Origin: Rhizobium rosettiformans W3
GTDB lineage: Bacteria > Pseudomonadota > Alphaproteobacteria > Rhizobiales > Rhizobiaceae
Assembly: GCF_004912135.1 (NCBI RefSeq)
Contig: NZ_STGU01000002.1
Coordinates: 1-64,000 of the forward strand
Length of the DNA: 64,000 nt
Direction: 5' to 3'
Shown: piece after piece, positions 1 to 8,469 of the stretch
How positions within the stretch are numbered: position 1 is the stretch's first letter
Layout of the letters: every line of letters begins with the position of its first letter
Made by a program: the position numbers and the translations under genes
The notes under the pieces: model-generated
What the model saw: only the letters and a program-made list of their open reading frames with translations
Database searches by the model: none
Told to the model about the DNA's origin: nothing

Positions 1-1878
1 TTTCCCAAGGACCTGAAGACCATCGAGGATCGCGACCTGCCGCAGTTGGCGCGCGAGGTCCGTGACGAGATGATCGACGCGGTGTCGAAGACGGGTGGAC
101 ATCTCGGCGCCGGCCTCGGCGTCGTCGAGCTGACGATTGCGATCCACAAGGTCTTCGAGACGCCGGATGACCGGCTGATTTTCGATGTCGGCCACCAGTG
201 CTATCCGCACAAGATCCTGACCGGCCGCCGCGAGCGTATCCGCACGCTGCGCCAGGAAGACGGCCTGTCCGGCTTCACCAAGCGCGCCGAGAGCGAATAC
301 GACCCCTTCGGTGCCGCCCATTCCTCGACCTCGATTTCCGCCGGCCTCGGCATGGCGGTCGCAGCCGAGCTTTCAAAGTCGGACCGCAAGGTGATCGCCG
401 TCATCGGCGACGGCGCCATGTCGGCCGGCATGGCCTATGAAGCCCTCAACAACGCCGGTGCGCTCGATGCCCGCCTGATCGTCATCTTGAACGACAACGA
501 CATGTCGATCGCGCCGCCGACGGGTGCCATGAGCGCCTATCTCGCACGCCTTGCCTCCGGCCGGACCTATATGGGCTTCCGTGAATTCGGCAAGAAACTG
601 ACCGCCTATCTCGGCAAGGGTTTTGACCGCGCGATCACACGCGCCGTCGAGCACGCCCGTGGCTACGTCACCGGCGGCACCATGTTCGAGGAACTCGGCT
701 TCTACCATATCGGCCCGATCGACGGTCATTCCTTCGACCATCTCCTGCCCGTGCTGCGCAATGTGCGCGACAACCAGAAGGGCCCGGTGCTGATCCATGT
801 GGTGACGCAGAAGGGCAAGGGCTATCCGCCGGCAGAAGCCGCAGCCGACAAGTATCACGGCGTCAACAAGTTCGACGTCATCACCGGCACCCAGGCCAAG
901 GCCAAGCCGAATGCCCCGGCCTACACCTCCGTTTTCGCCGAGGCTCTCGTCGAGGAAGCCCGCCACGACGAGAAGATCGTCGGCATAACCGCGGCCATGC
1001 CCTCGGGCACCGGCCTCGACAAGTTGCAGAACCTGTTTCCCGAACGCACCTTTGACGTCGGCATCGCCGAACAGCATGCGGTGACCTTCGCAGCCGGGCT
1101 TGCCGCCGAAGGTTACAAGCCCTTCTGCGCGCTCTATTCGACCTTCCTGCAGCGCGGTTATGACCAGGTCGTCCACGACGTCGGCATCCAGAAGCTGCCG
1201 GTCCGTTTTCCCATCGACCGCGCCGGCTTCGTCGGCGCCGATGGCCCGACCCATGCCGGTTCCTTCGACACCGGCTTCCTCGCAGCTCTTCCGGGCTTCG
1301 TGGTGATGGCCGCCGCGGACGAAGCGGAGCTGAAGCACATGGTCCGCACCGCCGCCGCCTATGACGAAGGCCCGATCTCCTTCCGCTATCCGCGCGGCGA
1401 AGGCGTGGGCGTTCCCCTGCCGGATCGCGGCGACATTCTCGAGATCGGCAAGGGCCGTATCGTCAAGCAGGGCTCGAAAGTCGCACTCCTCTCCTTCGGC
1501 ACGCGCCTGGCCGACTGTCTGCTCGCTGCCGAAGACCTGGATGCCGCAGGCCTCTCGACCACGGTTGCCGATGCCCGCTTCGCCAAACCCTTGGATCACG
1601 ACCTCATCCGCCAGCTCGCCCGTCACCACCAGGTGGTGGTGACAGTCGAAGAAGGCGCCGTCGGCGGCTTCGGCAGCCAGGTCGTGCATTTCCTCGTCAA
1701 TGAAGGCCTGCTCGACAACGGCCTCAAGGTCCGCTCGCTGGTGCTTCCCGATGTCTGGATGGACCAGGCCAAGCCCGAAGTGATGTACGCCAAGGCAGGA
1801 CTGGATGCCGCCGGCATCCTAAAGACGGTGTTTGCGGCGTTGGGGCAGGACGTGCCGGGTGTCATTGCGGCGGGCTGA
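1..1878 (+). CDS. dxs: 1-deoxy-D-xylulose-5-phosphate synthase (5' end outside the window)
   Basis: Makes DXP from pyruvate and glyceraldehyde 3-phosphate, the first step of the MEP isoprenoid pathway, with thiamine diphosphate as cofactor. The frame is open from base 1 and 625 residues are visible; the family is usually about 640, so only some 15 N-terminal residues are missing. The ThDP-binding signature is clear: GDG at 406-414 followed by NDND near 490-501. The C-terminal transketolase-type domain carries the [13 protein letters not shown] block near 1060-1100 and the [13 protein letters not shown] block near 1216-1250. ispH, the last enzyme of the same pathway, lies at 41131. The stop at 1876-1878 is followed within 10 bases by the promoter of the next gene, and I see no obvious terminator. 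Confidence 0.97.
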   Translation, partial: FPKDLKTIEDRDLPQLAREVRDEMIDAVSKTGGHLGAGLGVVELTIAIHKVFETPDDRLIFDVGHQCYPHKILTGRRERIRTLRQEDGLSGFTKRAESEYDPFGAAHSSTSISAGLGMAVAAELSKSDRKVIAVIGDGAMSAGMAYEALNNAGALDARLIVILNDNDMSIAPPTGAMSAYLARLASGRTYMGFREFGKKLTAYLGKGFDRAITRAVEHARGYVTGGTMFEELGFYHIGPIDGHSFDHLLPVLRNVRDNQKGPVLIHVVTQKGKGYPPAEAAADKYHGVNKFDVITGTQAKAKPNAPAYTSVFAEALVEEARHDEKIVGITAAMPSGTGLDKLQNLFPERTFDVGIAEQHAVTFAAGLAAEGYKPFCALYSTFLQRGYDQVVHDVGIQKLPVRFPIDRAGFVGADGPTHAGSFDTGFLAALPGFVVMAAADEAELKHMVRTAAAYDEGPISFRYPRGEGVGVPLPDRGDILEIGKGRIVKQGSKVALLSFGTRLADCLLAAEDLDAAGLSTTVADARFAKPLDHDLIRQLARHHQVVVTVEEGAVGGFGSQVVHFLVNEGLLDNGLKVRSLVLPDVWMDQAKPEVMYAKAGLDAAGILKTVFAALGQDVPGVIAAG

Positions 1879-1884
1879 GGCAGG

Positions 1885-1929
1885 TTGACACTGCGCCGAG
1901 GATGATGGATTATACGTAAATCCGTATAA
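1885..1929 (+). promoter_or_regulatory. Promoter and operator of the HigA-like gene
   Basis: A consensus -35 hexamer TTGACA (1885-1890) is followed by an AT-rich stretch. This holds a perfect inverted repeat TTATACG-N6-CGTATAA (1910-1916 and 1923-1929) overlapping the likely -10 region. It lies 16 bases ahead of the GTG start of the downstream XRE gene. By position and symmetry it is most likely that protein's own operator (autorepression), which is inference. Confidence 0.7.
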
Positions 1930-1945
1930 ATCTTACAGGTGCCCG

Positions 1946-2257
1946 GTGGAACGTCTCGAGTACGATAACATCTTTGACGCCATGGCAGAGAGCCCGGCGG
2001 AAGCTGCGGATCTCCAGTTTCGCGCCGATCTGGTGTTGACCCTCCGCAAGTTGCTTGAGGAAAGAAAGCTGCGGCAGGCAGAGATGGCAGAGGCGCTTGG
2101 CGTGTCTCAACCGCGGATTAGCGAACTGATGCGCGGCAAGATCGAGCTCTTCTCCGCCGACAAACTGATTGGTCTGCTTGCGCGCCTGAATGTACGGCTT
2201 CGGCCGTCTGTCGACGCGGATGGCCGGGTTGTTTGTGAGGTCGTTCAGGCGGCCTAA
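1946..2257 (+). CDS. XRE-family HTH protein, HigA-like antitoxin
   Basis: A 103-residue protein with one helix-turn-helix around residues 38-75 (KLRQAEMAEALGVSQPRISE), the form seen in HigA-type antitoxins that pair with Gp49/HigB-like toxins. Translation starts at GTG 1946, 17 bases after a perfect inverted repeat in its promoter, suggesting autoregulation. The expected partner toxin lies next door but on the opposite strand and convergent: the two stop codons overlap (TAA 2255-2257 against TAG read from 2256 to 2254). HigBA pairs are normally co-transcribed in tandem, so this arrangement is unusual. The family assignment rests on motif reading and on the neighbour; a stand-alone regulator is the alternative. 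Confidence 0.8.
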   Translation: MERLEYDNIFDAMAESPAEAADLQFRADLVLTLRKLLEERKLRQAEMAEALGVSQPRISELMRGKIELFSADKLIGLLARLNVRLRPSVDADGRVVCEVVQAA

Positions 2258-2595
2258 GGCTTTGCTCTCAGCATCTGCAGCATGAGCTTGTATCGCTCAG
2301 CAGCCGTTTTCATGGCATGTCTGTCAACGCTGTTGGTGGTCTTGGTAAAGGCGTGCAGGATGTAGACCGTCTCCGCGAACTTGGCGCAGTAGATCGTACG
2401 ATAAGCATTGGGTGCATTCTCGATCAGTTCTATGGCGCCCGGGCCGACCGTCTCGGTCAGATGCTTCCAGCGTGAAAACGGCGGTTCACCCCGCTGCACT
2501 GCCTGAAGGTCGGTGCCGAACTGTCGCTGGATCTCCCTTGGCAGATCGAGAAAGGCGCGTTTGGCCGCTTCGTTGACAAAGACGAACTTCTTCAT
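2254..2595 (-). CDS. RelE/HigB-like toxin (phage Gp49-like family)
   Basis: A 113-residue protein beginning MKKFVFVNEAAKRAFLDLP, the usual opening of Gp49/HigB-type mRNA interferases. The family core follows: a basic central segment (SRWKHL), the GAIEL strand, then YRTIYCAKFAETVYILHAF and a Lys/Arg-rich C-terminal helix. I chose the ATG at 2595; an upstream in-frame start at 2646 would add 17 residues that do not resemble the family. Toxins of this group cleave ribosome-bound mRNA and are neutralised by a HigA-type partner. That partner is encoded tail-to-tail at 1946-2257 with a 4-base overlap, so the two genes have separate promoters and complementary 3' ends. Confidence 0.8.
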   Translation of the reverse strand: MKKFVFVNEAAKRAFLDLPREIQRQFGTDLQAVQRGEPPFSRWKHLTETVGPGAIELIENAPNAYRTIYCAKFAETVYILHAFTKTTNSVDRHAMKTAAERYKLMLQMLRAKP

Positions 2596-2749
2596 GCGTC
2601 CACCCAGCCGCGCAATCCAAATAGACTTCAGGTTGCATTTCCGCATATCCGCGTAGAAACGGCAAGTCCGCCCCGCTCTGGACTTCCCCCGATCCCCCCG
2701 CTAGACCGGAGCCTCATCAGCAGACCCTCATACGGGTTCTGGAGGCTTC

Positions 2750-3934
2750 ATGCAGACGGCTCACACCACGGATATCGCACCGGACGTCGCGCCCGATTGG
2801 GCGGCGATTGCGGTCGTCATTCTGGGTGTCACGGCCTTTGCGGTGGGGCAGGGGCTCACCTATCCGTTGATCTCGCTGATCCTCGAAAGCCGGGGTGTCT
2901 CCTCCAGCATGGCGGGCTTGAACGCCTCCGTCTTTGCGCTCGGCCTCGCCTCCTCGACGCTTCTGATCGGCAGGCTGACGCAGGTGGTGCGCGGCGACAG
3001 GCTGATTGTCGCCTCGCTGTGCGGCGTCTCCCTCTGTCTTGCCACCTTCTCCGCCTTCGACAGTCTCACCGTCTGGTTCATTGCCCGCTTCCTGCTCGGC
3101 TTCTGCACCAGCATAATCTACACAGTGTCCGAAGCCTGGCTGAACACCGCCTGTCCAGACCGCCTGCGCGGCCGCGTCTCGGGTGCCTATAGTGCGGGAA
3201 TGTGTGCGGGCTTTGCCGCCGGGCCGCTTGCCATTCCGCTTGTCGGCATTGAGGACGGTTTTGCCTTCGCCATGACGGCGGCCTATGTCGCGCTCGTCGC
3301 CTTTGCCTCTGTCATGCTCGGCCGCTATGCCAAGACCAAGCCGGAAGCCTCGCAAGCCGGCGGGCTCCTGACCTTCGTCAGGCTCGCCCCCGTGCTGACG
3401 CTGATGGTCGTCGCCTTCGGCTTTTCGGATATCGCGGCGATCTCGATGATCCCGCTCTATTTCGTCGAGCGTGGCTACAGCCAGAATTTCGCGGCCTTCG
3501 TCGTCACCATGGTGGCGCTGCCGACGGCGCTGGCCCAGCCTTTCGTCGGCTGGCTCCTGGATCGCCTGTCGCGGCCCGTGATCGCTGTTTGCGGCTCGCT
3601 GGTCACGGCTGTTGCCTTCCTGGCGCTGCCCTTGATGACGTCGCAGGCAGCCCTGCTGATCACCATCTCGATCCTCGGGGCCGCGAGCTTCTCGCTCTAT
3701 ACGGCGGCCCTCACGTTGCTCGGCGAACGCTTTCGCGGCGGCCTGCTGGTCTCGGGCGCTGCCGTCTTTGCACTCGCTTATGCCATTGGCAGTGCCGCCG
3801 GCTCCGGCAGCACGGGCCTCACCATGGATCTCGTCTCGGTCGATGCCGGCCCGGTCTTCGTTGGCCTGCTGATGCTGGGCTTCACCGGCTTCTTCGCCGT
3901 GAATCTCATCCGTCTTCGCGCCGCGAAGGGCTGA
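2750..3934 (+). CDS. MFS transporter, 12 transmembrane segments
   Basis: A 394-residue integral membrane protein with about twelve hydrophobic segments spread evenly over its length, beginning near residue 20, and a basic loop between segments 2 and 3 (GRLTQVVRGDR) that matches the MFS motif-A position. It resembles the YcaD/YfkF-like drug-efflux or sugar-efflux MFS groups, but the substrate cannot be read from sequence. A good ribosome site (GGAGG, 2742-2746) precedes ATG 2750. The next gene, a Cys-cluster protein, starts 4 bases after the stop, so the two are probably co-transcribed. A long open frame on the opposite strand is a codon-bias shadow. Confidence 0.9.
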   Translation: MQTAHTTDIAPDVAPDWAAIAVVILGVTAFAVGQGLTYPLISLILESRGVSSSMAGLNASVFALGLASSTLLIGRLTQVVRGDRLIVASLCGVSLCLATFSAFDSLTVWFIARFLLGFCTSIIYTVSEAWLNTACPDRLRGRVSGAYSAGMCAGFAAGPLAIPLVGIEDGFAFAMTAAYVALVAFASVMLGRYAKTKPEASQAGGLLTFVRLAPVLTLMVVAFGFSDIAAISMIPLYFVERGYSQNFAAFVVTMVALPTALAQPFVGWLLDRLSRPVIAVCGSLVTAVAFLALPLMTSQAALLITISILGAASFSLYTAALTLLGERFRGGLLVSGAAVFALAYAIGSAAGSGSTGLTMDLVSVDAGPVFVGLLMLGFTGFFAVNLIRLRAAKG

Positions 3935-3938
3935 GCTC

Positions 3939-4280
3939 ATGCTCGAGACATCCCCGCCCGAGATCTTCGATTGCCAGACCTGTGGCGCCTGCTGCGCCTA
4001 TTCTGCTGACTGGCCGCGCTTTTCCATGGAAAGCGACGAGGAAATCGCCGCCATCCCCGAAGCGATGATCGCCAGGGACGAAAGCGGGATGAAGTTCGAG
4101 AACGGTCGCTGTGCGGCCCTCACGGGAGAGGTCGGCAAGCATGTCGGCTGCGCCGTCTATCTCGTGCGCCCGCATGTCTGTCGAACTTGCATGCCCGGTG
4201 ACGAGGAATGCAAGATCGCCCGCGCCGAGTTCGGCTTTCCGATCGAAGTCTTGCCGGAACCGGAGGCCTACGAGGCCTGA
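3939..4280 (+). CDS. YkgJ-family cysteine cluster protein
   Basis: A 113-residue cytoplasmic protein with the YkgJ-type metal-binding cysteine pattern: CQTCGACC near residues 12-19, a cysteine in NGRCAAL, and CAVYLVRPHVCRTC near 68-81. Members are annotated as zinc- or iron-chelating domains of unknown physiological role. The ATG at 3939 lies 4 bases after the MFS stop, implying translational coupling. It ends 5 bases before the convergent stop of the small secreted protein at 4285, leaving no room for a separate terminator. Confidence 0.85.
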   Translation: MLETSPPEIFDCQTCGACCAYSADWPRFSMESDEEIAAIPEAMIARDESGMKFENGRCAALTGEVGKHVGCAVYLVRPHVCRTCMPGDEECKIARAEFGFPIEVLPEPEAYEA

Positions 4281-4284
4281 CACG

Positions 4285-4614
4285 TCAGGGAATGGTGATC
4301 GTCACCTGGTCGGACGGCAATTCGCCGCCGATTTCAGCCGTTTGCGTCTTCTTGTCATAGACGCAGATCGAGCTGACGATTGCATCCGTCCCGACGGCCT
4401 TGCCGGTCAGGATGGCCACGCCATAGTTCTCCGTCCCGAAGGGATCGACAACCACTTTCGGCTGCTCAATGCGGCCTTCGGCGAGCGCTGTGCATTTGGC
4501 TGCAACATCCTTGGCGAATTCCTCCCAGGCGTCATCGGAAGAGGCGAGTGCCGCAAAGCCGGTGGGCAGGCTCAGCAGGACGGAGGCAAGGACGAGGCGG
4601 GGAAAACGGGACAT
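4285..4614 (-). CDS. Small secreted protein of unknown function
   Basis: A 109-residue protein with a typical signal peptide (MSRFPRLVLASVLLSLPTG, cleavage probably after ALA near residue 24). The mature part has two cysteines (about residues 41 and 84) that could form a periplasmic disulfide. I placed the start at ATG 4614 because it puts the signal peptide at the N-terminus; an open extension to 4755 has no such logic and runs through the region ahead of sodB. I do not recognise the family. It is convergent with the Cys-cluster gene and divergent from sodB. Confidence 0.65.
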   Translation of the reverse strand: MSRFPRLVLASVLLSLPTGFAALASSDDAWEEFAKDVAAKCTALAEGRIEQPKVVVDPFGTENYGVAILTGKAVGTDAIVSSICVYDKKTQTAEIGGELPSDQVTITIP

Positions 4615-4809
4615 GGCGAACCTTTGCGTGACGGGCAGGGTGCAGGCAAGATCGGGCGCAAACCGACTGCCTTCAAGTCCAAAAACGGAAGACATTTCTT
4701 TCGCCGACAGGCCGGATTTTGGAAGGGCAACGGTTGCCTGAGCGATGTTCCGCACCTATGTTCCCGTCACCTGCCAAAACGCAATCCATTTGCCAAAAGG
4801 AGATCTCAC

Positions 4810-5412
4810 ATGGCCTTCGAATTGCCCGCCCTCCCGTACGCTTACGACTCGCTGGCACCGTTCATGTCGGCTGAAACGCTCGAGTTTCACCACGACAAGC
4901 ACCACCAGGCCTATGTGACGAACGGCAACAACCTCCTGAAGGCTTCCGGCCTCGAAGGCCTGTCGCTCGAAGAAGTCGTTAAGCAGTCCTATGGCAAGAA
5001 TGCCGGCCTCTTCAACAATGCCGGCCAGCACTACAACCACATCCATTTCTGGAACTGGATGAAGAAGGACGGCGGCGGCACCAAGCTGCCTGGCAAGCTG
5101 CAGGCTGCGATCGACAGCGACCTCGGCGGCTACGACAAGTTCAAGGCCGATTTCGTCGCAGCCGGCACCACGCAGTTCGGCTCCGGCTGGGCCTGGCTCT
5201 CCGTTAAGGACGGCAAGCTCGAAATCTCCAAGACCCCGAACGGCGAGAACCCGCTGGTCCACGGCGCGTCCCCGATCCTCGGCGTCGACGTCTGGGAACA
5301 CTCCTACTACATCGACTACCGCAACGCGCGCCCGAAGTATCTCGAAGCCTTCGTCGACAGCCTGATCAACTGGGACTACGTGCTCGAAATGTACGAAGCC
5401 GCAACGAAGTAA
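4810..5412 (+). CDS. sodB: Superoxide dismutase (Fe/Mn type)
   Basis: Converts superoxide to oxygen and hydrogen peroxide; cytoplasmic. The 200-residue length is standard. The metal ligands of the family are in place: His27 in LEFHHDKHH, the His in QHYNHIHFW, and Asp plus His in DVWEHSYYIDY. The Gln of NNAGQHYNH at the iron-type position and FGSGWAWL favour Fe or cambialistic use. A strong ribosome site (AAAAGGAG, 4796-4803) sets the start at ATG 4810; the frame is open far upstream but that part is not family-like. A hairpin terminator follows at 5440. Confidence 0.97.
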   Translation: MAFELPALPYAYDSLAPFMSAETLEFHHDKHHQAYVTNGNNLLKASGLEGLSLEEVVKQSYGKNAGLFNNAGQHYNHIHFWNWMKKDGGGTKLPGKLQAAIDSDLGGYDKFKADFVAAGTTQFGSGWAWLSVKDGKLEISKTPNGENPLVHGASPILGVDVWEHSYYIDYRNARPKYLEAFVDSLINWDYVLEMYEAATK

Positions 5413-5439
5413 GCGGCTCCGCCACTTCATGAGTTTGAA

Positions 5440-5469
5440 CGCCCGGTGCCCAGCGCCGGGCGTTTTGCT
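5440..5469 (+). terminator. Rho-independent terminator of sodB
   Basis: Inverted repeat CGCCCGG (5440-5446) and CCGGGCG (5456-5462) followed immediately by TTTTGCTTT, 28 bases after the sodB stop. Confidence 0.85.
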
Positions 5470-5567
5470 TTGCAGCAACATTTGGTCCAACGGTTCTAAG
5501 CAGTGGAACCATCGCGCGTCGCTCACGTTTCTTGGGCAAGATCCCGAAACAAGAAAAGGAGCCGACC

Positions 5568-5891
5568 ATGGCGACGTCCAACCTGCAGGCAGAACTGCGT
5601 GAACTGCGCGAACAGATGACCGAGTTGAAGGATGTCATCGGCCGCCAGGCCTCGCGCACCGGCTATGATGCGCGCCACCGCGCAGCCGAAGCATGGCATG
5701 GTGCCGCCCGTGCGGCAGGCACGGTTGCCGATTATGCCCGTGACGGTGCAGACAGCGTGGCCGGCGTCGCCCGCCGCCATCCGGCCGCCACCTCCACGGC
5801 ACTCATCACGCTCGGCATCATCGGCGGTGTCATCGGTTATCTCGTTGCCACCTCGACGCCGGCACGTGACAACCGCTGGCGCTGGCACTGA
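5568..5891 (+). CDS. DUF883/YqjD-like membrane-anchored protein
   Basis: A 107-residue protein with an N-terminal amphipathic helix (residues 5-30, rich in Glu, Arg and Leu), an Ala-rich middle, and a single C-terminal transmembrane segment at about 77-95 followed by DNRWRWH. This is the layout of the YqjD/ElaB/DUF883 group, tail-anchored proteins reported in E. coli to bind ribosomes in stationary phase; family membership here is inferred from layout. The start at ATG 5568 is set by AAAAGGAG ten bases upstream. The gene after it begins 9 bases past the stop, so the two probably form an operon. Confidence 0.7.
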   Translation: MATSNLQAELRELREQMTELKDVIGRQASRTGYDARHRAAEAWHGAARAAGTVADYARDGADSVAGVARRHPAATSTALITLGIIGGVIGYLVATSTPARDNRWRWH

Positions 5892-5900
5892 GGTCGCCGC

Positions 5901-6158
5901 ATGGTGAAGGTGACCTATCACGTCGTCGCTCACGACGAGGGCTATGCCTACCGACTGGGTGACGTCTATTCAGAGCCCTATCCGACACATGAGGAAGCGC
6001 TTGCCGCCGCAAGGCAGGCAGCCGGGGCTCAGCAACTCGCAGATGGCGATGCCGAAATCAGCTGGCAGGACGCCGAAGGCGAGTGGCATCACGAACATGC
6101 GGACGGTGCGGACCGCCCCATGACGGACGTCGTCGACGATGTCGAGGACGACCGGTAG
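5901..6158 (+). CDS. DUF2188-like small acidic protein
   Basis: An 85-residue, strongly acidic, soluble protein. It opens with a strand of the DUF2188 type (YHVVAHDEGYAYRLGDVYSE), followed by the THEEALAAARQAA helix and the GDAEISWQDAEGEW strand. DUF2188 proteins have no established role but are often found beside general-stress genes in rhizobia. It follows the tail-anchored DUF883-like gene by 9 bases and ends shortly before a strong hairpin shared with the convergent chemoreceptor gene. Confidence 0.7.
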   Translation: MVKVTYHVVAHDEGYAYRLGDVYSEPYPTHEEALAAARQAAGAQQLADGDAEISWQDAEGEWHHEHADGADRPMTDVVDDVEDDR

Positions 6159-6187
6159 CCTGACTGTTTTGAGTCCAGGCAAAAGGG

Positions 6188-6217
6188 AAGCCCGTGGCGC
6201 GAGCCACGGGCTTTCTT
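6188..6217. terminator. Bidirectional hairpin terminator
   Basis: Perfect 11-base inverted repeat AAGCCCGTGGC (6188-6198) and GCCACGGGCTT (6203-6213) with a GCGA loop. It is flanked by TTTCTT on the right and by AAAAGGG on the left, so it can end transcripts from both the DUF2188-like gene and the chemoreceptor gene. Confidence 0.85.
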
Positions 6218-6243
6218 AATTGAGGCCACTTCTGCGGCGTATG

Positions 6244-8244
6244 TCAGAACTCGGTCCAGTCCTGTCTCGCCGGTTCGGCGACAGCCGCCGACCCCATGCC
6301 GAAGGCGCGACCGAGCTTGCCTGCAAGCGCGCGTGCAGGCGAGGGGGCCGGGCTATCAACGGATGATGCCGCAGTTGGCAGGCGGCTGGCCGGCTGATGA
6401 ACTGGCGCTGACGAAACTGTCCGATGCTGGCCGGCGGTCCGTGTCTGCGCGGCATCACCCTGGCCCAGGCGGAACTGGGCAAGCAGCGTATTGAGCGAAT
6501 CCGCTTCCGCCGCAAGCGTATGCGACGCTGCCGTCTGCTCTTCGACCATGGCAGCGTTCTGCTGTGTGCCCTGATCCATCGCCGTCACGGCAAGATTGAT
6601 CTCCTGCAGACCGGTCGACTGCTCGCGGGCCGCGACCACGATCGCACCGACATGATGACTGATCTCCTGCACGGCGCTGACGATCTTCTCGAGTTCCACG
6701 CCGGTTTCGCCGACAAGCGCAACGCCGTTGCCGACCTGCGCGGTCGACCGCGAGATGAGCGACTTGATCTCCTTGGCGGCATTTGCCGAGCGCTGCGCCA
6801 GTTCACGCACTTCCTGTGCGACGACGGCGAAGCCCTTGCCGGCCTCGCCCGCGCGGGCCGCCTCGACGCCGGCATTCAGCGCCAGAAGGTTCGTCTGGAA
6901 GGCGATATCCTCGATCACGCCGATGATGCTGGAAATCGACTGCGAGGACTGCTCGATCTCGGTCATTGCGGAGACCGCATTGCGCACGACCTCGCCGGAT
7001 CGCTCGGCGCCGGAACGGGTGCTTTCGACCAGCTGGCCGACATCTTCGGCGCGCTTGGCGGTATCGCGCACGGTCTTGGTCACCTGTTCGACGGCGGCTG
7101 CGGTTTCCTCGACGGAGGCCGCTTGCTGTTCGGTGCGTCGGGCAAGGTCATCGGCGGAGGCGCGAATTTCGGCAGCACCCGCATGGATGGCATGCGCGTT
7201 GGCGCCGACGGTTCTCAGAGCCGCGTGCAGCTTCTCGAGCGAATCGTTGAAGTTGCCGCGCAGGCTGTCGAGATGGGCCGCAAACGGCTTCTCCAACCGG
7301 AAGACCACGTCGCCATCGGAGAGTGCGGCGAGACCCTTGGCCAGTTCGGTCATGGCAAAGCGCACTTCCTCAGCCTCCCGGGCCTTCTCGGCCTCGGCCT
7401 TCTGGCGATCCGCCTCGGCCTGTTCGCGCATCGTGCGACGTTCCTCGGCCATGCGGGCGCTGTCGATCGCTGCGTCCTTGAACACCAGCACGGCCTTCGC
7501 CATGCGGCCGACTTCATCCCCACGGTCAACGGCCGGCACTTCCACGGCATGATCGCCGGCGGCAAGACGGCTCATCGCATTGGTCATGCCGGTGATCGGC
7601 GTGACGATCGAGCGGGCAAGCAACCAGATCAGGCCGACGGCAAAGACGCCCGCGACGCCAGCGCCAAGCACCAGCGCCATTTCAAGCGCGAAATGCGCGC
7701 CGTCCACACGGGCGCGGGTCGCCGCCGTTTCAGCGGCAAGTGCAGTCTTGATGTCGGCGGCGGCAGCTCGGAAGGCATCGAGAGCGCCAGCTGCGCCAGA
7801 GGCGCCGATGGTAGCGATCTCTTCGAGAGAGGTCTGGCCGGCCTTGCGGGCGGCAATCTGCGGATCCGCGACTTCGGCTGCATAGGTCTGAGCGGCCGCG
7901 CGCATGGCATCCAGGCGCGCCAGGAGGGCACTGTCACCGGCCGCCAATGTCCGGGCTTCGGTGATCGCAGCATCGAGCGCCTGCCGCTCGGTGGTGACGG
8001 CGGCAAGCGTGCTTTCGCTGCCGAACAGCAGATAGCCGCGCTCGTTGGCTGCCTGCTCGGCCATAGCGGTTTTTGCGGCATCGACGAGAGTGACGATGCG
8101 CTGGGCGCGGTCCTGGTCGATCAATGCGGTCTTGGCCGTATAGGCCTGGACGAAGACCACGACGGAGGCCAGGAAGCATCCGGCCATGATGGTGCAAAAG
8201 GTAAGGATCAGCTTCTTGCTGAGAGAAAGGTTCTTGAGAAACAT
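6244..8244 (-). CDS. Methyl-accepting chemotaxis protein with CHASE3-like sensor
   Basis: A 666-residue transmembrane chemoreceptor. Transmembrane segments lie at about 12-34 and 187-210. The intervening helical domain ([16 protein letters not shown] near 60-75) looks like CHASE3. A HAMP domain spans about 211-264, followed by a long coiled coil with the conserved signalling tip ([20 protein letters not shown]). The last five residues, DWTEF, fit the xWxxF pentapeptide that tethers CheR/CheB methylation enzymes in other receptors, so this is likely a high-abundance adaptation-competent receptor. The ligand is unknown. The start is at ATG 8244, giving a short basic N-terminus; an upstream extension to 8301 is not receptor-like. 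Confidence 0.93.
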   Translation of the reverse strand: MFLKNLSLSKKLILTFCTIMAGCFLASVVVFVQAYTAKTALIDQDRAQRIVTLVDAAKTAMAEQAANERGYLLFGSESTLAAVTTERQALDAAITEARTLAAGDSALLARLDAMRAAAQTYAAEVADPQIAARKAGQTSLEEIATIGASGAAGALDAFRAAAADIKTALAAETAATRARVDGAHFALEMALVLGAGVAGVFAVGLIWLLARSIVTPITGMTNAMSRLAAGDHAVEVPAVDRGDEVGRMAKAVLVFKDAAIDSARMAEERRTMREQAEADRQKAEAEKAREAEEVRFAMTELAKGLAALSDGDVVFRLEKPFAAHLDSLRGNFNDSLEKLHAALRTVGANAHAIHAGAAEIRASADDLARRTEQQAASVEETAAAVEQVTKTVRDTAKRAEDVGQLVESTRSGAERSGEVVRNAVSAMTEIEQSSQSISSIIGVIEDIAFQTNLLALNAGVEAARAGEAGKGFAVVAQEVRELAQRSANAAKEIKSLISRSTAQVGNGVALVGETGVELEKIVSAVQEISHHVGAIVVAAREQSTGLQEINLAVTAMDQGTQQNAAMVEEQTAASHTLAAEADSLNTLLAQFRLGQGDAAQTRTAGQHRTVSSAPVHQPASRLPTAASSVDSPAPSPARALAGKLGRAFGMGSAAVAEPARQDWTEF

Positions 8245-8469
8245 GTCTGGACTTTCGGGCGCGCGAAGAGGGCAGGGACAGCCGGAGAGACGGCGTCGCA
8301 CTGCTGCGGTGACATGATCCGTTCGGGCGTTTGCGTCTCCATCATGGAGCGCTCAGGGGGACACCGGAAGCGACCGATCGCGGCGATCCTGTCGGAAACG
8401 ATTTTACAAGCCGTTACCGCGACAAGGCAGAATTGTCGCAGTCGGACGATTTAGTCGCAGTTGCGACCG

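Noticed and set aside
373..1689. 438-codon open frame antisense to dxs
   Set aside because: Composition follows from the high third-position GC of dxs; no ribosome site and no recognisable domain.
2717..3940. 407-codon open frame antisense to the MFS gene
   Set aside because: Low-complexity Arg/Asp/Gly-rich translation typical of a reverse-strand shadow; the plus-strand MFS gene is clear.
4111..4809. In-frame upstream extension of sodB
   Set aside because: SodB is complete from ATG 4810 with a strong ribosome site; the extension overlaps other genes and is not family-like.
6424..8454. 676-codon open frame antisense to the chemoreceptor
   Set aside because: Mirrors the receptor reading frame; Gly/Arg/His-rich and domain-free.
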